Positions 49,646 through 60,121 of a stretch of 64,000 bases of DNA are shown piece after piece; positions within the stretch are counted from its first letter, which is position 1; the number at the start of each line of letters is the position of its first letter. The notes under the pieces were generated by a model. It was not told where the DNA came from. It ran no database searches and was given only the letters and a program-made list of their open reading frames with translations. Source of the stretch: Pseudomonas tohonis (GTDB taxonomy: Bacteria > Pseudomonadota > Gammaproteobacteria > Pseudomonadales > Pseudomonadaceae). The position numbers were made by a program, and so were the translations under genes. The stretch is taken from the NCBI RefSeq assembly GCF_012767755.2, contig NZ_AP023189.1, positions 5,210,001 through 5,274,000 of the forward strand, given 5' to 3'.

Positions 49646-50748
49646 GCCACGAACTGCTTCTAAACCTGCGCAACCTGAGCTGCGGCTACCAGGACCAGCG
49701 CGTCGTACAGAACCTCAACCTGCACCTCAACGCCGGCGACATCGGTTGCCTGCTGGGGCCGTCCGGATGCGGCAAGACCACCACCCTGCGCGCCATCGCC
49801 GGCTTCGAGCCCGTATTCGAAGGCGAGATAGTGCTGGCCGGCGAGGTGATCTCCAGGGCCGGCTTCACCCTGGCCCCGGAAAAACGTCGCATCGGCATGG
49901 TGTTCCAGGACTACGCGCTGTTCCCCCATCTGACGGTGGAGGAGAACGTCGCCTTCGGCATCCGCAAGCACCCCGAGCGCCAGCGCATCACCGGCGAGCT
50001 GCTGGAGCTGGTCAAGCTCGGCCACCTCGCCAAGCGCTACCCCAACGAGCTCTCCGGCGGCCAGCAGCAACGCGTGTCCCTGGCCCGCGCCCTGGCGCCG
50101 GAGCCGGCGCTGCTGCTGCTCGACGAGCCCTTCTCCAACCTCGATGGCGAGCTGCGCCGCCGCCTCAGCCACGAGGTGCGCGATATCCTCAAGGCCCGCG
50201 GCACCAGCGCCGTGCTGGTGACCCACGACCAGGAAGAGGCCTTCGCGGTCAGCGACCAGGTCGGTGTGTTCAACAACGGCAACCTGGAGCAGTGGGACAC
50301 CCCCTACAACCTCTACCACGAGCCGGCGACCCCCTTCGTCGCCAGCTTCGTCGGCCAGGGCTACTTCATCCGTGGCCAGCAGGTCTGCCCGGATACGGTC
50401 CAGACCGAGCTCGGGGTGATCAGCGGCAACCGTGCCTACGCCTGGCCGGAAGGCAGCGCAGTGGATGTGCTGCTGCGCCCGGACGACATCGTCCCGGCGC
50501 CCGATGGCACGCTCAGGGCACTGGTGACCGGCAAGACCTTCCTCGGCGCCGCCACCCTCTACCGCCTGCAACTGCCCACCGGCACCCAGCTGGAAGCCAT
50601 ATTCCCCAGCCATGCCGACCACCAGCCCGGCCAGCACGTGGGCATCCGCGTGGCCGCCGACCACCTGGTGGTGTTCCCCGCCAACGGCAGCATCGCCACC
50701 CAGGCCGTGCAGGACGCGGGCGTGCGCCGCTACAGCACGGCGAGCTGA
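49642..50748 (+). CDS. Orphan ABC transporter ATPase (FbpC/PotA-like)
   Basis: The 368-residue ATPase has Walker [10 protein letters not shown], signature LSGGQQQR and Walker [13 protein letters not shown], followed by a C-terminal TOBE-type region. It is similar to ferric-iron or polyamine importer ATPases, but no permease or binding-protein gene lies beside it. It is translationally coupled to argF, an arrangement I recall from P. aeruginosa. Its partner is unknown. Its 3' end overlaps the converging cyclase gene by 19 bases. Confidence 0.85.
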
Positions 50749-51800
50749 TCGCGGCCGCTGTGCTTGGCCTCATAGAGCGCCATGTCGACCCGCAGCAGGC
50801 TGTCCTCCCAGGACTCGCCGGGCCGATAGGCGCTGACCCCGAGGGACAGCGTCAGCTTCAGGCCCGGGCATTGATCCCAGTGCGCGGCGCGCACCTTGGC
50901 CTGCAAGCGCTCCAGCATCACCTCGGCGCCCGCCTCGTTGGTGCGTGAAAGCACCAACAGGAACTCCTCGCCGCCCAGCCGCGCGACGAAGTCCACGTCC
51001 CTCACCGAGTCCTGGAGCATCTTCGACAATTGCCGCAGCACCGCGTCGCCGCAGCCGTGGCCATAGCGATCGTTGACGTTCTTGAAGTAGTCCAGGTCCA
51101 CCAGGCAGAGCACGAAGCCATAGTCGCCACGATCGGCCAGGGCCTTCTGCTGAGTCAGGATGTCCTTGGTGAACCGGCGGTTGTAGAGCCCGGTGAGCTC
51201 ATCGGTGATGGCCAGCTTCTGGATGCTTTCCAGGGCCACGCGCAGATCGTTGTTGCGCTGCACCAGGCTGCGCCGCAGGCCGTTCATCTCCAGCGAAAGC
51301 AGGCCGACACCGGTCAGCAGCACGAAGAACTCCACCGCCTGGATCGCCTCGCTGTGCAGGTCGAGTTCCCGCCCCGCGGCGACCAGCGAGCTGATGAGCA
51401 GGGCGTAGCACACAGCGGTCAGCAGGATCACCAGCAGGAAGCCGCGCAGCTGCAGGCGGAAGGTACCGAACATCAGCACCAGCAGCACCGTCATCAGAAA
51501 CAGCAGGCGCAGCTCGCCGGCATGGTAGGCGGTGGCGAAGATCACGCAGATCGCCCAGCTCATCAGCGGCAGCGTCAGGCTGGGATCGTGGAAGCGCAGG
51601 TTGAGGTTGCTGCGCACCAGGGCCAGGAACGCCAGGCAACTGAGCCCGACCAGGCCCGTGAGCAGGAGCATGCCGCCCAGGCTCAGGCCCAGGTAGCCGG
51701 CGGCGTGCGCCGACCAGCACAACAGCAGGAACAACAACGATGCACCGCTGGCCAGCGATACCCTTCGCAGGCGCAACAGCTGATGTCGGGAGGGCTGCAT
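50730..51800 (-). CDS. Membrane-bound diguanylate cyclase
   Basis: The 356-residue protein has an N-terminal half of six or so membrane helices, a short helical linker and a C-terminal GGDEF domain. The active site is LGGEEF, and an RDVD inhibitory site stands 5 residues before it, so product inhibition is likely. It makes cyclic-di-GMP from GTP. TDELTGLYNRR is the usual domain start. AGGGGAG precedes the ATG. Confidence 0.9.
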   Translation of the reverse strand: MQPSRHQLLRLRRVSLASGASLLFLLLCWSAHAAGYLGLSLGGMLLLTGLVGLSCLAFLALVRSNLNLRFHDPSLTLPLMSWAICVIFATAYHAGELRLLFLMTVLLVLMFGTFRLQLRGFLLVILLTAVCYALLISSLVAAGRELDLHSEAIQAVEFFVLLTGVGLLSLEMNGLRRSLVQRNNDLRVALESIQKLAITDELTGLYNRRFTKDILTQQKALADRGDYGFVLCLVDLDYFKNVNDRYGHGCGDAVLRQLSKMLQDSVRDVDFVARLGGEEFLLVLSRTNEAGAEVMLERLQAKVRAAHWDQCPGLKLTLSLGVSAYRPGESWEDSLLRVDMALYEAKHSGRDQLAVL

Positions 51801-51864
51801 GGGCTCCCCTTTCTTGGCGATGAATGGCCGGGAGTATAGACAGGCGTCGTGATCCCGCCGCCAA

Positions 51865-52656
51865 TCAGGGCGTCGTCACGCCATAGCTGCGCATCAGCGC
51901 ATCCAGCCGGCCCGAAGCCCGATAGCGCTGCAGCCCCTCCTCGAACAGGGCGTTGTAGCGTGCGCTGGCCTCGATGGCGGGGGAAAACGCCAGGTAGATG
52001 GGCACATCCGGGGCGCGGCAGCCCGCCGCCTGCAGGCGATCCTGCTGGCGGGTGCGGGCCAGCAGGTTCTCCATCACCCAGCTGTTCTCCACCGTGGCAT
52101 CGAGGCGCCCGAAGCGCACCTTCTCCACGTTCATCTCCAGAGCCTGCTCGCCCGAAACCACCTGCACCCGGTCGCCTTTCGCGCGGTGCATGCGGACGTA
52201 GGCATCGATCTCCTGCCCATAGCTGTAGCTGTTGATGGTGCCCAGGCGCACCTGCGCGAGCGAACCCAGCCCCTGGTAGCGCCAGGACGCCCCCTGGGCG
52301 ACGTAGAAGCACATGCGCGAGATACCCGGCGCCGTGGGCGTGTAGAGGAAATCGGGAGCGTCCTGGATACCGGCGCCGATCACCGCGTTGAGCTTGCCGG
52401 TGCGGGCATCGCTGATGGCGCGCGCCCAGTTGACCACCCGGTACTCAACCTGGATGCCGGACTCGGCGAAGATGTCCCGCGCCAGCTCGACGAAGATGCC
52501 CGGCTTGGTCGAGCCGGGCGCGCAGTTGATCGGGCACCAGATATCGCCGGCAATGACCAGCGTTTCGGCGCGAACGGGGCCGATGGCGAACAACGCGGCC
52601 AGCCCGAAGGCCAGGCCGCGCGCACGGCGATGACGGAAAGAATCCCTGAAATACAC
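51865..52656 (-). CDS. Periplasmic solute-binding protein (SBP_bac_3 type)
   Basis: The 263-residue protein has a Sec signal (LAFGLAALFAIGPVRAE) and a family-3 binding fold (GIFVELARDIFAESGIQVEY, then LGTINSYSYG). The start is GTG 52656 with GGGAG 6 bases before it. No transporter genes adjoin it. It precedes the cyclase gene on the same strand by 64 bases, so it may sense a ligand for signalling; this is inference. Confidence 0.82.
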   Translation of the reverse strand: MYFRDSFRHRRARGLAFGLAALFAIGPVRAETLVIAGDIWCPINCAPGSTKPGIFVELARDIFAESGIQVEYRVVNWARAISDARTGKLNAVIGAGIQDAPDFLYTPTAPGISRMCFYVAQGASWRYQGLGSLAQVRLGTINSYSYGQEIDAYVRMHRAKGDRVQVVSGEQALEMNVEKVRFGRLDATVENSWVMENLLARTRQQDRLQAAGCRAPDVPIYLAFSPAIEASARYNALFEEGLQRYRASGRLDALMRSYGVTTP

Positions 52657-52695
52657 GTAGAACTCCCTGTATTGCGAACAGCTCCAGAGCGCAGC

Positions 52696-54192
<1,497 letters not shown>

Positions 54193-54221
54193 ATGCAGGC
54201 TTCCTTGTTGTTATGGGGGCG

Positions 54222-54692
54222 TCACTCGCGGCCGATCGCCGCGAACTGCGCCTGGGTGTGCTGGGCCAGGGTGTCCGCACTCAGCTCGACCTCCAGGCCA
54301 CGCCGGCCGGCGCTGACATGGATGGTCGGGTGCGAACAGGCCGATTCGTCGATGAAGGTGCGCAGGCGCTTCTTCTGCCCCAGCGGGCTGATGCCGCCCA
54401 CCAGGTAGCCGGTGGCGCGCTGGGCCGCGTCCGCCGCCGCCATGTCCGCCTTCTTGGCCCCGGCCGCATGGGCCAGCGCCTTCAGGTCGAGGGTCCCGGC
54501 CACCGGCACCACGGCCACCAGCAGCTCGCCTTTCTCGGTGGCGGCCAGCAGCGTCTTGAACACCCGCGCCGGGTCCAGGCCGAGCTTCTCGGCCGCTTCC
54601 AGCCCATAGGAAGGCGCCTTGGGATCGTGGGTGTAGCTGAGCACCCTGTGCTCGGCCTTGGCTTTCTTAAGCAGATCGATGGCAGGCGTCAT
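54222..54692 (-). CDS. ybaK: Cys-tRNA(Pro)/Cys-tRNA(Cys) deacylase YbaK
   Basis: The 156-residue trans-editing protein of the INS/YbaK superfamily has VFKTLLAATEKGELLVAVVPVAG and the late GGISPLGQKKRLRTFID. It hydrolyses mischarged Cys-tRNA(Pro). It lies 29 bases upstream of glpK on the same strand, between glpK and glpR. A GlpR-like site overlaps its start codon. Confidence 0.92.
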   Translation of the reverse strand: MTPAIDLLKKAKAEHRVLSYTHDPKAPSYGLEAAEKLGLDPARVFKTLLAATEKGELLVAVVPVAGTLDLKALAHAAGAKKADMAAADAAQRATGYLVGGISPLGQKKRLRTFIDESACSHPTIHVSAGRRGLEVELSADTLAQHTQAQFAAIGRE

Positions 54693-54709
54693 GTTCGATA
54701 GTGAAAACA
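54690..54709. promoter_or_regulatory. Possible GlpR half-site at the ybaK start
   Basis: ATGTTCGATAGTGAAAACA resembles the E. coli GlpR operator, with a perfect left half and a poorer right half. It covers the ybaK start codon. Confidence 0.35.
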
Positions 54710-54798
54710 GGAGGGCGAATTGGGCGTACCTTAGCTGAAAAGTCGCCGTTCGGCAGCACGTCGCTATAATGCGCGACAAAAATCCGGAAGCCCTTCCC

Positions 54799-55557
54799 AT
54801 GACCTTGGCGCCCCGCCAGCAGGAAATCCTCGACCTCGCCCGCGACCGCGGCTACGTCAGCATCGACGAGCTGGCCCAGGCCTTCGCGGTGACCCCCCAG
54901 ACCATCCGCCGCGACATCAACCAGCTCGCCGAGCAGGGCCTGCTGCGGCGCACCCACGGCGGCGCCGCCAGCGAGGCGTCGAGCATCCAGAACACCGCCT
55001 ACGCCATGCGCGCCGGACAGATGCGCGACGAGAAGCAGCGCATCGCCGAAGCCGTGGCGGCGCTGATCCCGGACCACGCCTCGCTGTTCATCAACATCGG
55101 CACCACCACCGAGGCCATCGCCCGGGAACTGCTGGGCCACAAGGGCCTGAAGGTGATCACCAACAACCTGCACGTGGCCGCGCAACTGGCCGACCGCCCG
55201 GACTTCGAGGTGCTGGTGGCCGGCGGCACGGTGCGCAGCGACGGCGGCATCGTCGGCCAGTCGGCGGTGGACTTCATCCAGCAGTTCAAGGTGGACTTCG
55301 CCATCGTCGGCATCAGCGGCATCGACGACGACGGCAGCCTGCTGGATTTCGACTACCAGGAAGTGCGCGTCTCCCAGGCCATCATCGACAACGCCCGCCA
55401 GGTCCTGCTGGCCGCTGACTCCAGCAAGTTCGGCCGCAACGCCGTGGTCCGCCTGGGCTCCATCGCCCTGGTCGACCGCATGATCACCGACCACGCGCCC
55501 TCCCCCGCCCTGGCCCGCCTGATGGCCGAGCACAAGGTCCACCTCGACCTGGTCTGA
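54799..55557 (+). CDS. glpR: Glycerol-3-phosphate regulon repressor GlpR
   Basis: The 252-residue DeoR-family regulator has an N-terminal helix-turn-helix ([26 protein letters not shown]) and a C-terminal sugar-phosphate sensor domain ([21 protein letters not shown]). It represses glycerol genes until glycerol-3-phosphate binds. A TATAAT -10 box lies at 54765-54770 without a good -35. It stands between glpK and glpD. Confidence 0.93.
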   Translation: MTLAPRQQEILDLARDRGYVSIDELAQAFAVTPQTIRRDINQLAEQGLLRRTHGGAASEASSIQNTAYAMRAGQMRDEKQRIAEAVAALIPDHASLFINIGTTTEAIARELLGHKGLKVITNNLHVAAQLADRPDFEVLVAGGTVRSDGGIVGQSAVDFIQQFKVDFAIVGISGIDDDGSLLDFDYQEVRVSQAIIDNARQVLLAADSSKFGRNAVVRLGSIALVDRMITDHAPSPALARLMAEHKVHLDLV

Positions 55558-55640
55558 GCCCCCCGCCGCCCGATCCCTTTCGTCGCCCACCCGCCGGCCA
55601 CCACGCCGGCGGGCTGGCGATTTCATGCGTATTCGTCTAG

Positions 55641-55660
55641 CATTTTTCGGAAACGAACAT
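55641..55660 (+). promoter_or_regulatory. GlpR operator before glpD
   Basis: TTTTCGGAAACGAACAT contains TTCG-N4-CGAA and the AACAT flank of the E. coli GlpR consensus. A second, partial copy (TTCACTTTCGA) follows within 20 bases. Confidence 0.6.
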
Positions 55661-55691
55661 ACAAAGTTCACTTTCGACTTCCGGTGCCCGC

Positions 55692-57218
55692 ATGAACCCT
55701 CCGATGAGCCGCAAATCGCCCATTTCCGAAGTCTATGACCTCGCCGTCGTCGGCGGCGGCATCAATGGTGTGGGCATCGCCGCCGATGCGGCGGGCCGTG
55801 GACTGTCCGTTTTCCTTTGCGAAAAGGACGACCTCGCCCAACACACCTCCTCCGCCAGCAGCAAGCTGATCCACGGCGGCCTGCGCTACCTGGAGCACTA
55901 TGAATTCCGCCTGGTGCGCGAGGCCCTGGCCGAGCGCGAGGTGCTGCTGGCCAAGGCGCCGCACATCGTCCGCCCCATGCGCTTCGTGCTGCCGCACCGC
56001 CCGCACCTGCGTCCGGCCTGGATGATCCGCGCCGGCCTGTTCCTCTACGACCACCTCGGCAAGCGCGAGAAGCTGCCGGGTTCCCGCGGCCTGAAGTTCG
56101 GCGCCGGCAGCCCGCTGAAGGCGGACATCGCCCGCGGTTTCGAGTATTCCGACTGCTGGGTCGACGACGCCCGCCTGGTGGTACTCAACGCCATGGCCGC
56201 CCGCGAGCACGGTGCCCATGTCCACACCCGTACCCGCTGCGTCAGCGCCCGTCGCAGCAAGGGCCTGTGGCACATCCACCTGGAGCGCGCCGACGGCACT
56301 CTGCTGTCGATCCGCGCCCGCGCCCTGGTCAACGCCGCCGGCCCCTGGGTCGCGAAGTTCATCAAGGACGACCTCAAGCAGAAATCGCCCTACGGCATCC
56401 GCCTGATCCAGGGCAGCCACATCGTCGTGCCGAGGCTGTACGAGGGTGAACACGCCTACATCCTGCAGAACGAGGATCGGCGCATCGTCTTCGCCATCCC
56501 CTACCTCGAGCGCTTCACCCTGATCGGCACCACCGACCGCGAATACCAGGGCGACCCGGCCAAGGTGGCCATCAGCGCCGAGGAAACCGCCTACCTGCTG
56601 GACGTGGTCAACCGCCACTTCAAGCAGCAGATCGGCGAGAAGGACATCCTGCGCACCTACTCCGGCGTCCGCCCGCTGTGCGATGACGAGTCGGACGACC
56701 CGTCCGCCGTCACCCGCGACTACACCCTGTCCCTGGAAGCCCACCCGGGCGAGGCGCCGCTGCTCTCGGTGTTCGGCGGCAAGCTCACCACCTACCGCAA
56801 GCTCGCCGAATCCGCCCTGGCCCAGCTGGCGCCCTTCTTCCCCAACGCCAAGCCGAGCTGGACCGCCAGCCAGCCGCTCCCCGGCGGGGAACAGATGAAC
56901 AGCCAGGCCGAACTGGCCGAAGCCCTGTGCAACCGTTTCGGCTGGCTGCCCGACAGCCTGGCGCGGCGCTGGGCCGGCACCTACGGCAGCCGCACTTGGG
57001 CGCTGCTGGACGGCGTGCAGAACCTCACCGACCTGGGCGAACACCTGGGCAGTGGCCTGTACACGCGTGAAGTGGATTACCTGTGCCGCGAGGAGTGGGC
57101 CACCGGCCTGGACGACATCCTCTGGCGCCGCACCAAGCTCGGCCTGTTCATGACCCCCGGCCAGCAGGAGCGCCTCGCCCAGTACCTGCTCAACCGCCCC
57201 AAGGCCGACGCCGCCTGA
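55692..57218 (+). CDS. glpD: Aerobic glycerol-3-phosphate dehydrogenase
   Basis: The 508-residue membrane-associated flavoenzyme has the FAD site LAVVGGGINGVGIAADAAGRG near the N-terminus, the SSKLIHGGLRYLE signature and VFGGKLTTYRKLAE. It oxidises glycerol-3-phosphate to dihydroxyacetone phosphate and passes electrons to the quinone pool. A second Met four codons later is a possible start. Confidence 0.95.
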   Translation: MNPPMSRKSPISEVYDLAVVGGGINGVGIAADAAGRGLSVFLCEKDDLAQHTSSASSKLIHGGLRYLEHYEFRLVREALAEREVLLAKAPHIVRPMRFVLPHRPHLRPAWMIRAGLFLYDHLGKREKLPGSRGLKFGAGSPLKADIARGFEYSDCWVDDARLVVLNAMAAREHGAHVHTRTRCVSARRSKGLWHIHLERADGTLLSIRARALVNAAGPWVAKFIKDDLKQKSPYGIRLIQGSHIVVPRLYEGEHAYILQNEDRRIVFAIPYLERFTLIGTTDREYQGDPAKVAISAEETAYLLDVVNRHFKQQIGEKDILRTYSGVRPLCDDESDDPSAVTRDYTLSLEAHPGEAPLLSVFGGKLTTYRKLAESALAQLAPFFPNAKPSWTASQPLPGGEQMNSQAELAEALCNRFGWLPDSLARRWAGTYGSRTWALLDGVQNLTDLGEHLGSGLYTREVDYLCREEWATGLDDILWRRTKLGLFMTPGQQERLAQYLLNRPKADAA

Positions 57219-57230
57219 CACGGAACCCCC

Positions 57231-57327
57231 GTAGGGTGGGCTTCAGCCCACCGATGGACGCTCCAGGATTATCCGGTCATCCCCCACTTCGCGCCAGGCT
57301 CCCCGGGCTGAAGCCTAGGCCCACTAC
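57231..57327. repeat. Inverted pair of REP-like elements (REPIN-like)
   Basis: GTAGGGTGGGCTTCAGCCCA (from 57231) faces CCCGGGCTGAAGCCTAGGCC (from 57302), an inverted relative. The spacer is about 50 bases. The pair lies between converging genes. Confidence 0.6.
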
Positions 57328-57353
57328 CCCCTCTCCCCCCTCCAGCGATGAGC

Positions 57354-58346
57354 TCACAGCTGCGCCACGTGCCCATCCACCTGCCGGTGGGCCAGCAGGT
57401 GCGGCAGTACCGCCGCCAGCAGGGGCTCCTTGAAAGCCTCCTGGAAGCGGTGGGCCAGGCCCGGGATCAGCTTCAGCTCCGACCCCTTGATATGCGCCGC
57501 CACATGCACGCCATGCATCACCGGCAGCAACGGATCGGCGGTGCCGTGCACCACCAGGGTCGGCACGCTCAGGCGGTTGAGCATCTCCACCCGGCTCGGC
57601 TCGGCGAGGATCGCCAGCATCTGCCGCTGCACCCCCTCGGGGTTGAAGGCGCGGTCATAGGCCCGCGCGGCCTGTTGCAGCAGTTGCGCACGGTCATCGG
57701 CCACCTCCGGGCTGCCCAGTGCCGCCAGAAGATCGGCCTGCTGCTCAAGCGCCACCTCGCGGCTCGGCGCCTCGCGACGGGCCAGCAGGGCGATCAGCGC
57801 ATGGCTCGGAGCCGGCAGCCCCTGGGCGCCGGAACTGGTCATCACAAGGGTCAGGCTCAGCACCCGTTCCGGCGCGATATCGGCCACATGCTGGGCGATC
57901 ATCCCGCCCATGCTCGCGCCCAGTACATGGGCCTGGCGGATGTTCAGGGCGTCCATCAGGCTCAGTGCGTCCCCCGCCATGTCACGCAGGCTGTAGGGCG
58001 CCTGCACCGGGAAGCCCAGGCGGTAGCGCAGCGCCTCGTAGGTCAGGTTGGCGGCAGGTTCAGGGTGACTCCAGGCGGACAGGCCGACATCACGGTTGTC
58101 ATAGCGGATCACCCGGAACCCCCGCTCGCAGAGCGCCGCCACCACCTCGTCCGGCCAGTGGATCAACTGCCCGCCCAGCCCCATGATCAGCAGCAGGGCC
58201 GGGTCCTTTTCCTCGCCGATGCTCTGGTAGGCCAGGCGCACCTCGCCCAGGTGCACGGTCTCCGTCGGCACCTGCGTATCGCAGCGCGCGGAGGCAAAAG
58301 CTGGCAGGCCGCACAGCAAGGCGGCGAGAAAAATGAAAAGGCGCAT
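57354..58346 (-). CDS. Exported alpha/beta hydrolase
   Basis: The 330-residue protein has a signal peptide (MRLFIFLAALLCGLPAFASA). The nucleophile elbow is GASMGGM, the Asp is in HGTADPLLP and the His in PGLAHRF, so the catalytic triad is complete. An ester or lactone hydrolase is likely; the substrate is unknown. A longer in-frame start lacks a signal peptide and was not used. Confidence 0.85.
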   Translation of the reverse strand: MRLFIFLAALLCGLPAFASARCDTQVPTETVHLGEVRLAYQSIGEEKDPALLLIMGLGGQLIHWPDEVVAALCERGFRVIRYDNRDVGLSAWSHPEPAANLTYEALRYRLGFPVQAPYSLRDMAGDALSLMDALNIRQAHVLGASMGGMIAQHVADIAPERVLSLTLVMTSSGAQGLPAPSHALIALLARREAPSREVALEQQADLLAALGSPEVADDRAQLLQQAARAYDRAFNPEGVQRQMLAILAEPSRVEMLNRLSVPTLVVHGTADPLLPVMHGVHVAAHIKGSELKLIPGLAHRFQEAFKEPLLAAVLPHLLAHRQVDGHVAQL

Positions 58347-58488
58347 GATGAAAATCCAGAACGCAAAACCCCAGTGAAACGCGATTCTGATGAATCCCTT
58401 TCGCTCGCACTGCCACACAACCGTGACAATTTCATGAAGGGCGCCCAACGGTCGTTGCAGGCTCGTGCATGGCCCCTCCCCGACAGCT

Positions 58489-58605
58489 CGTAGCGATTTC
58501 ATTCCAGCGTATCGACAACGCTACAGCCGCTGCGGGCCATGGCAGCCGTGAGTCTGACCGCCACCGGGCCGCACCGGTTCGGACGGCTGTAGCGAAATCC
58601 CTACA
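58489..58605 (+). promoter_or_regulatory. Three 7-4-7 inverted repeats, probable enhancer-binding-protein sites
   Basis: CGTAGCG-N4-CATTCCA (58489-58506), CGTATCG-N4-CGCTACA (58508-58525) and TGTAGCG-N4-CCCTACA (58588-58605) share one 18-base layout. They resemble the site I recall for GcsR, a TyrR-like activator of glycine cleavage genes in P. aeruginosa (TGTAACG-N4-CGTTCCG). They lie about 60-180 bases upstream of the sigma-54 promoter, the usual distance for such activators. Confidence 0.5.
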
Positions 58606-58668
58606 GCGGCGCCGCAGCGCGAGGCCGGCCCAGCGAGCAACCCATTGATAAACCTGGCTTTCCCGGCA

Positions 58669-58685
58669 CTGGCACCACCCTTGCT
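58669..58685 (+). promoter_or_regulatory. Sigma-54 promoter of glyA
   Basis: CTGGCAC-N5-TTGCT has GG and GC exactly 10 bases apart, matching the -24/-12 consensus. It lies 35 bases before the glyA start codon. Confidence 0.72.
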
Positions 58686-58720
58686 ATCGCCCTCCCCAGG
58701 ACCATGACCGAGGACGTCCC

Positions 58721-59977
58721 ATGTTCAGCAAGCACGACCAGATCCAGGGCTACGACGACGAACTGTTCAGCGCCATGCAGGAAGAGGAGCGCCGCCAGGA
58801 AGACCACATCGAGCTGATCGCCTCCGAGAACTACACCAGCCAGCGGGTGATGCAGGCCCAGGGCAGCGGCCTGACCAACAAGTACGCCGAGGGCTACCCG
58901 GGCAAGCGCTACTACGGTGGCTGCGAATACGTCGACAAGGTCGAGCAACTGGCCATCGACCGCGCCAAGGCCCTGTTCGGCGCCGACTACGCCAACGTCC
59001 AGCCGCATTCCGGCTCCTCCGCCAACAGTGCCGTCTACCTGGCGCTGATCAATGCCGGCGACACCATCCTCGGCATGAGCCTGGCCCACGGCGGCCACCT
59101 GACCCACGGCGCCAAGGTGTCGTCCTCCGGCAAGCTCTACAACGCCGTGCAGTACGGCATCGACACCAGCACCGGGCTGATCGACTACGACGAGCTCGAG
59201 CGCCTGGCCGTCGAGCACAAGCCGAAGATGATCGTCGCCGGCTTCTCCGCCTATTCGAAGACCCTCGACTTCCCGCGCTTCCGCGCCATCGCCGACAAGG
59301 TCGGGGCGCTGCTGTTCGTCGACATGGCCCACGTCGCCGGCCTGGTCGCCGCGGGCCTCTACCCCAACCCGCTGCCCTACGCCGACGTGGTCACCACCAC
59401 CACCCACAAGACCCTGCGCGGCCCGCGCGGCGGCCTGATCCTCGCGCGCAAGAACGAGGAGATCGAGAAGAAGCTCAACTCCGCCGTGTTCCCCGGCGCC
59501 CAGGGCGGCCCGCTGATGCACGTCATCGCCGGCAAGGCGGTGTGCTTCAAGGAGGCACTGGAGCCCGGCTTCAAGACCTACCAGGCGCAGGTGATCAAGA
59601 ACGCCCAGGCGATGGCCGGGGTGTTCATCGAGCGCGGCTTCGACGTGGTCTCCGGCGGCACCGACAACCACCTGTTCCTGGTCAGCCTGATCAAGCAGGG
59701 CCTGACCGGCAAGGACGCCGACGCCGCCCTGGGCCGCGCCGGCATCACCGTGAACAAGAACGCCGTGCCCAACGACCCGCAATCGCCCTTCGTCACCTCC
59801 GGCGTGCGCATCGGCACCCCGGCCATCACCACCCGTGGCTTCAAGGAAGAGCAGAGCGTCGCGCTGGCCGGCTGGATCTGCGACATCCTCGACCATCTCG
59901 GCGACGCCGATGTCGAGGCCCAGGTCGACAGGCAGGTGGCGGCCCTGTGCGCGGACTTCCCCGTCTATCGCGGTTGA
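58721..59977 (+). CDS. glyA: Serine hydroxymethyltransferase
   Basis: The 418-residue PLP enzyme has the cofactor Lys K230 in [14 protein letters not shown] and [12 protein letters not shown] near the N-terminus. It interconverts serine and glycine with tetrahydrofolate. Length and sequence are very close to P. aeruginosa GlyA2, which I recall belongs to a sigma-54/GcsR-controlled glycine cleavage operon. Here the gene stands alone with such a promoter, ends in a terminator and is followed by metR. Confidence 0.95.
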   Translation: MFSKHDQIQGYDDELFSAMQEEERRQEDHIELIASENYTSQRVMQAQGSGLTNKYAEGYPGKRYYGGCEYVDKVEQLAIDRAKALFGADYANVQPHSGSSANSAVYLALINAGDTILGMSLAHGGHLTHGAKVSSSGKLYNAVQYGIDTSTGLIDYDELERLAVEHKPKMIVAGFSAYSKTLDFPRFRAIADKVGALLFVDMAHVAGLVAAGLYPNPLPYADVVTTTTHKTLRGPRGGLILARKNEEIEKKLNSAVFPGAQGGPLMHVIAGKAVCFKEALEPGFKTYQAQVIKNAQAMAGVFIERGFDVVSGGTDNHLFLVSLIKQGLTGKDADAALGRAGITVNKNAVPNDPQSPFVTSGVRIGTPAITTRGFKEEQSVALAGWICDILDHLGDADVEAQVDRQVAALCADFPVYRG

Positions 59978-59994
59978 TCCCGGCCCGGACGCAA

Positions 59995-60017
59995 GGCGGC
60001 CCCAGGGCCGCCTTTTT
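59995..60017 (+). terminator. Terminator of glyA
   Basis: GGCGGCCC-CA-GGGCCGCC is followed by TTTTT. Confidence 0.88.
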
Positions 60018-60095
60018 CATGCCCTGCGCGCACCGCCAGGCGCCTCTCGACAGCCGCCCATCCATGAGGGAGACTCAACTTCCTTCCGCCTGCCA

Positions 60096-60108
60096 CGAAT
60101 TTCATTCA
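60096..60108 (+). promoter_or_regulatory. Possible MetR box
   Basis: CGAA-N5-TTCA matches the MetR consensus TGAA-N5-TTCA at 7 of 8 bases. It lies 13 bases before the metR start, which fits autoregulation. Confidence 0.3.
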
Positions 60109-60121
60109 TAGAGCCGCCATC

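Larger units (their letters stand above)
58347..58720. other. Regulatory region upstream of glyA
   Basis: This 374-base gap between divergent genes holds a sigma-54 promoter (58669-58685) and three 18-base repeats (58489, 58508 and 58588), listed separately. No coding frame stands out. Confidence 0.6.
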
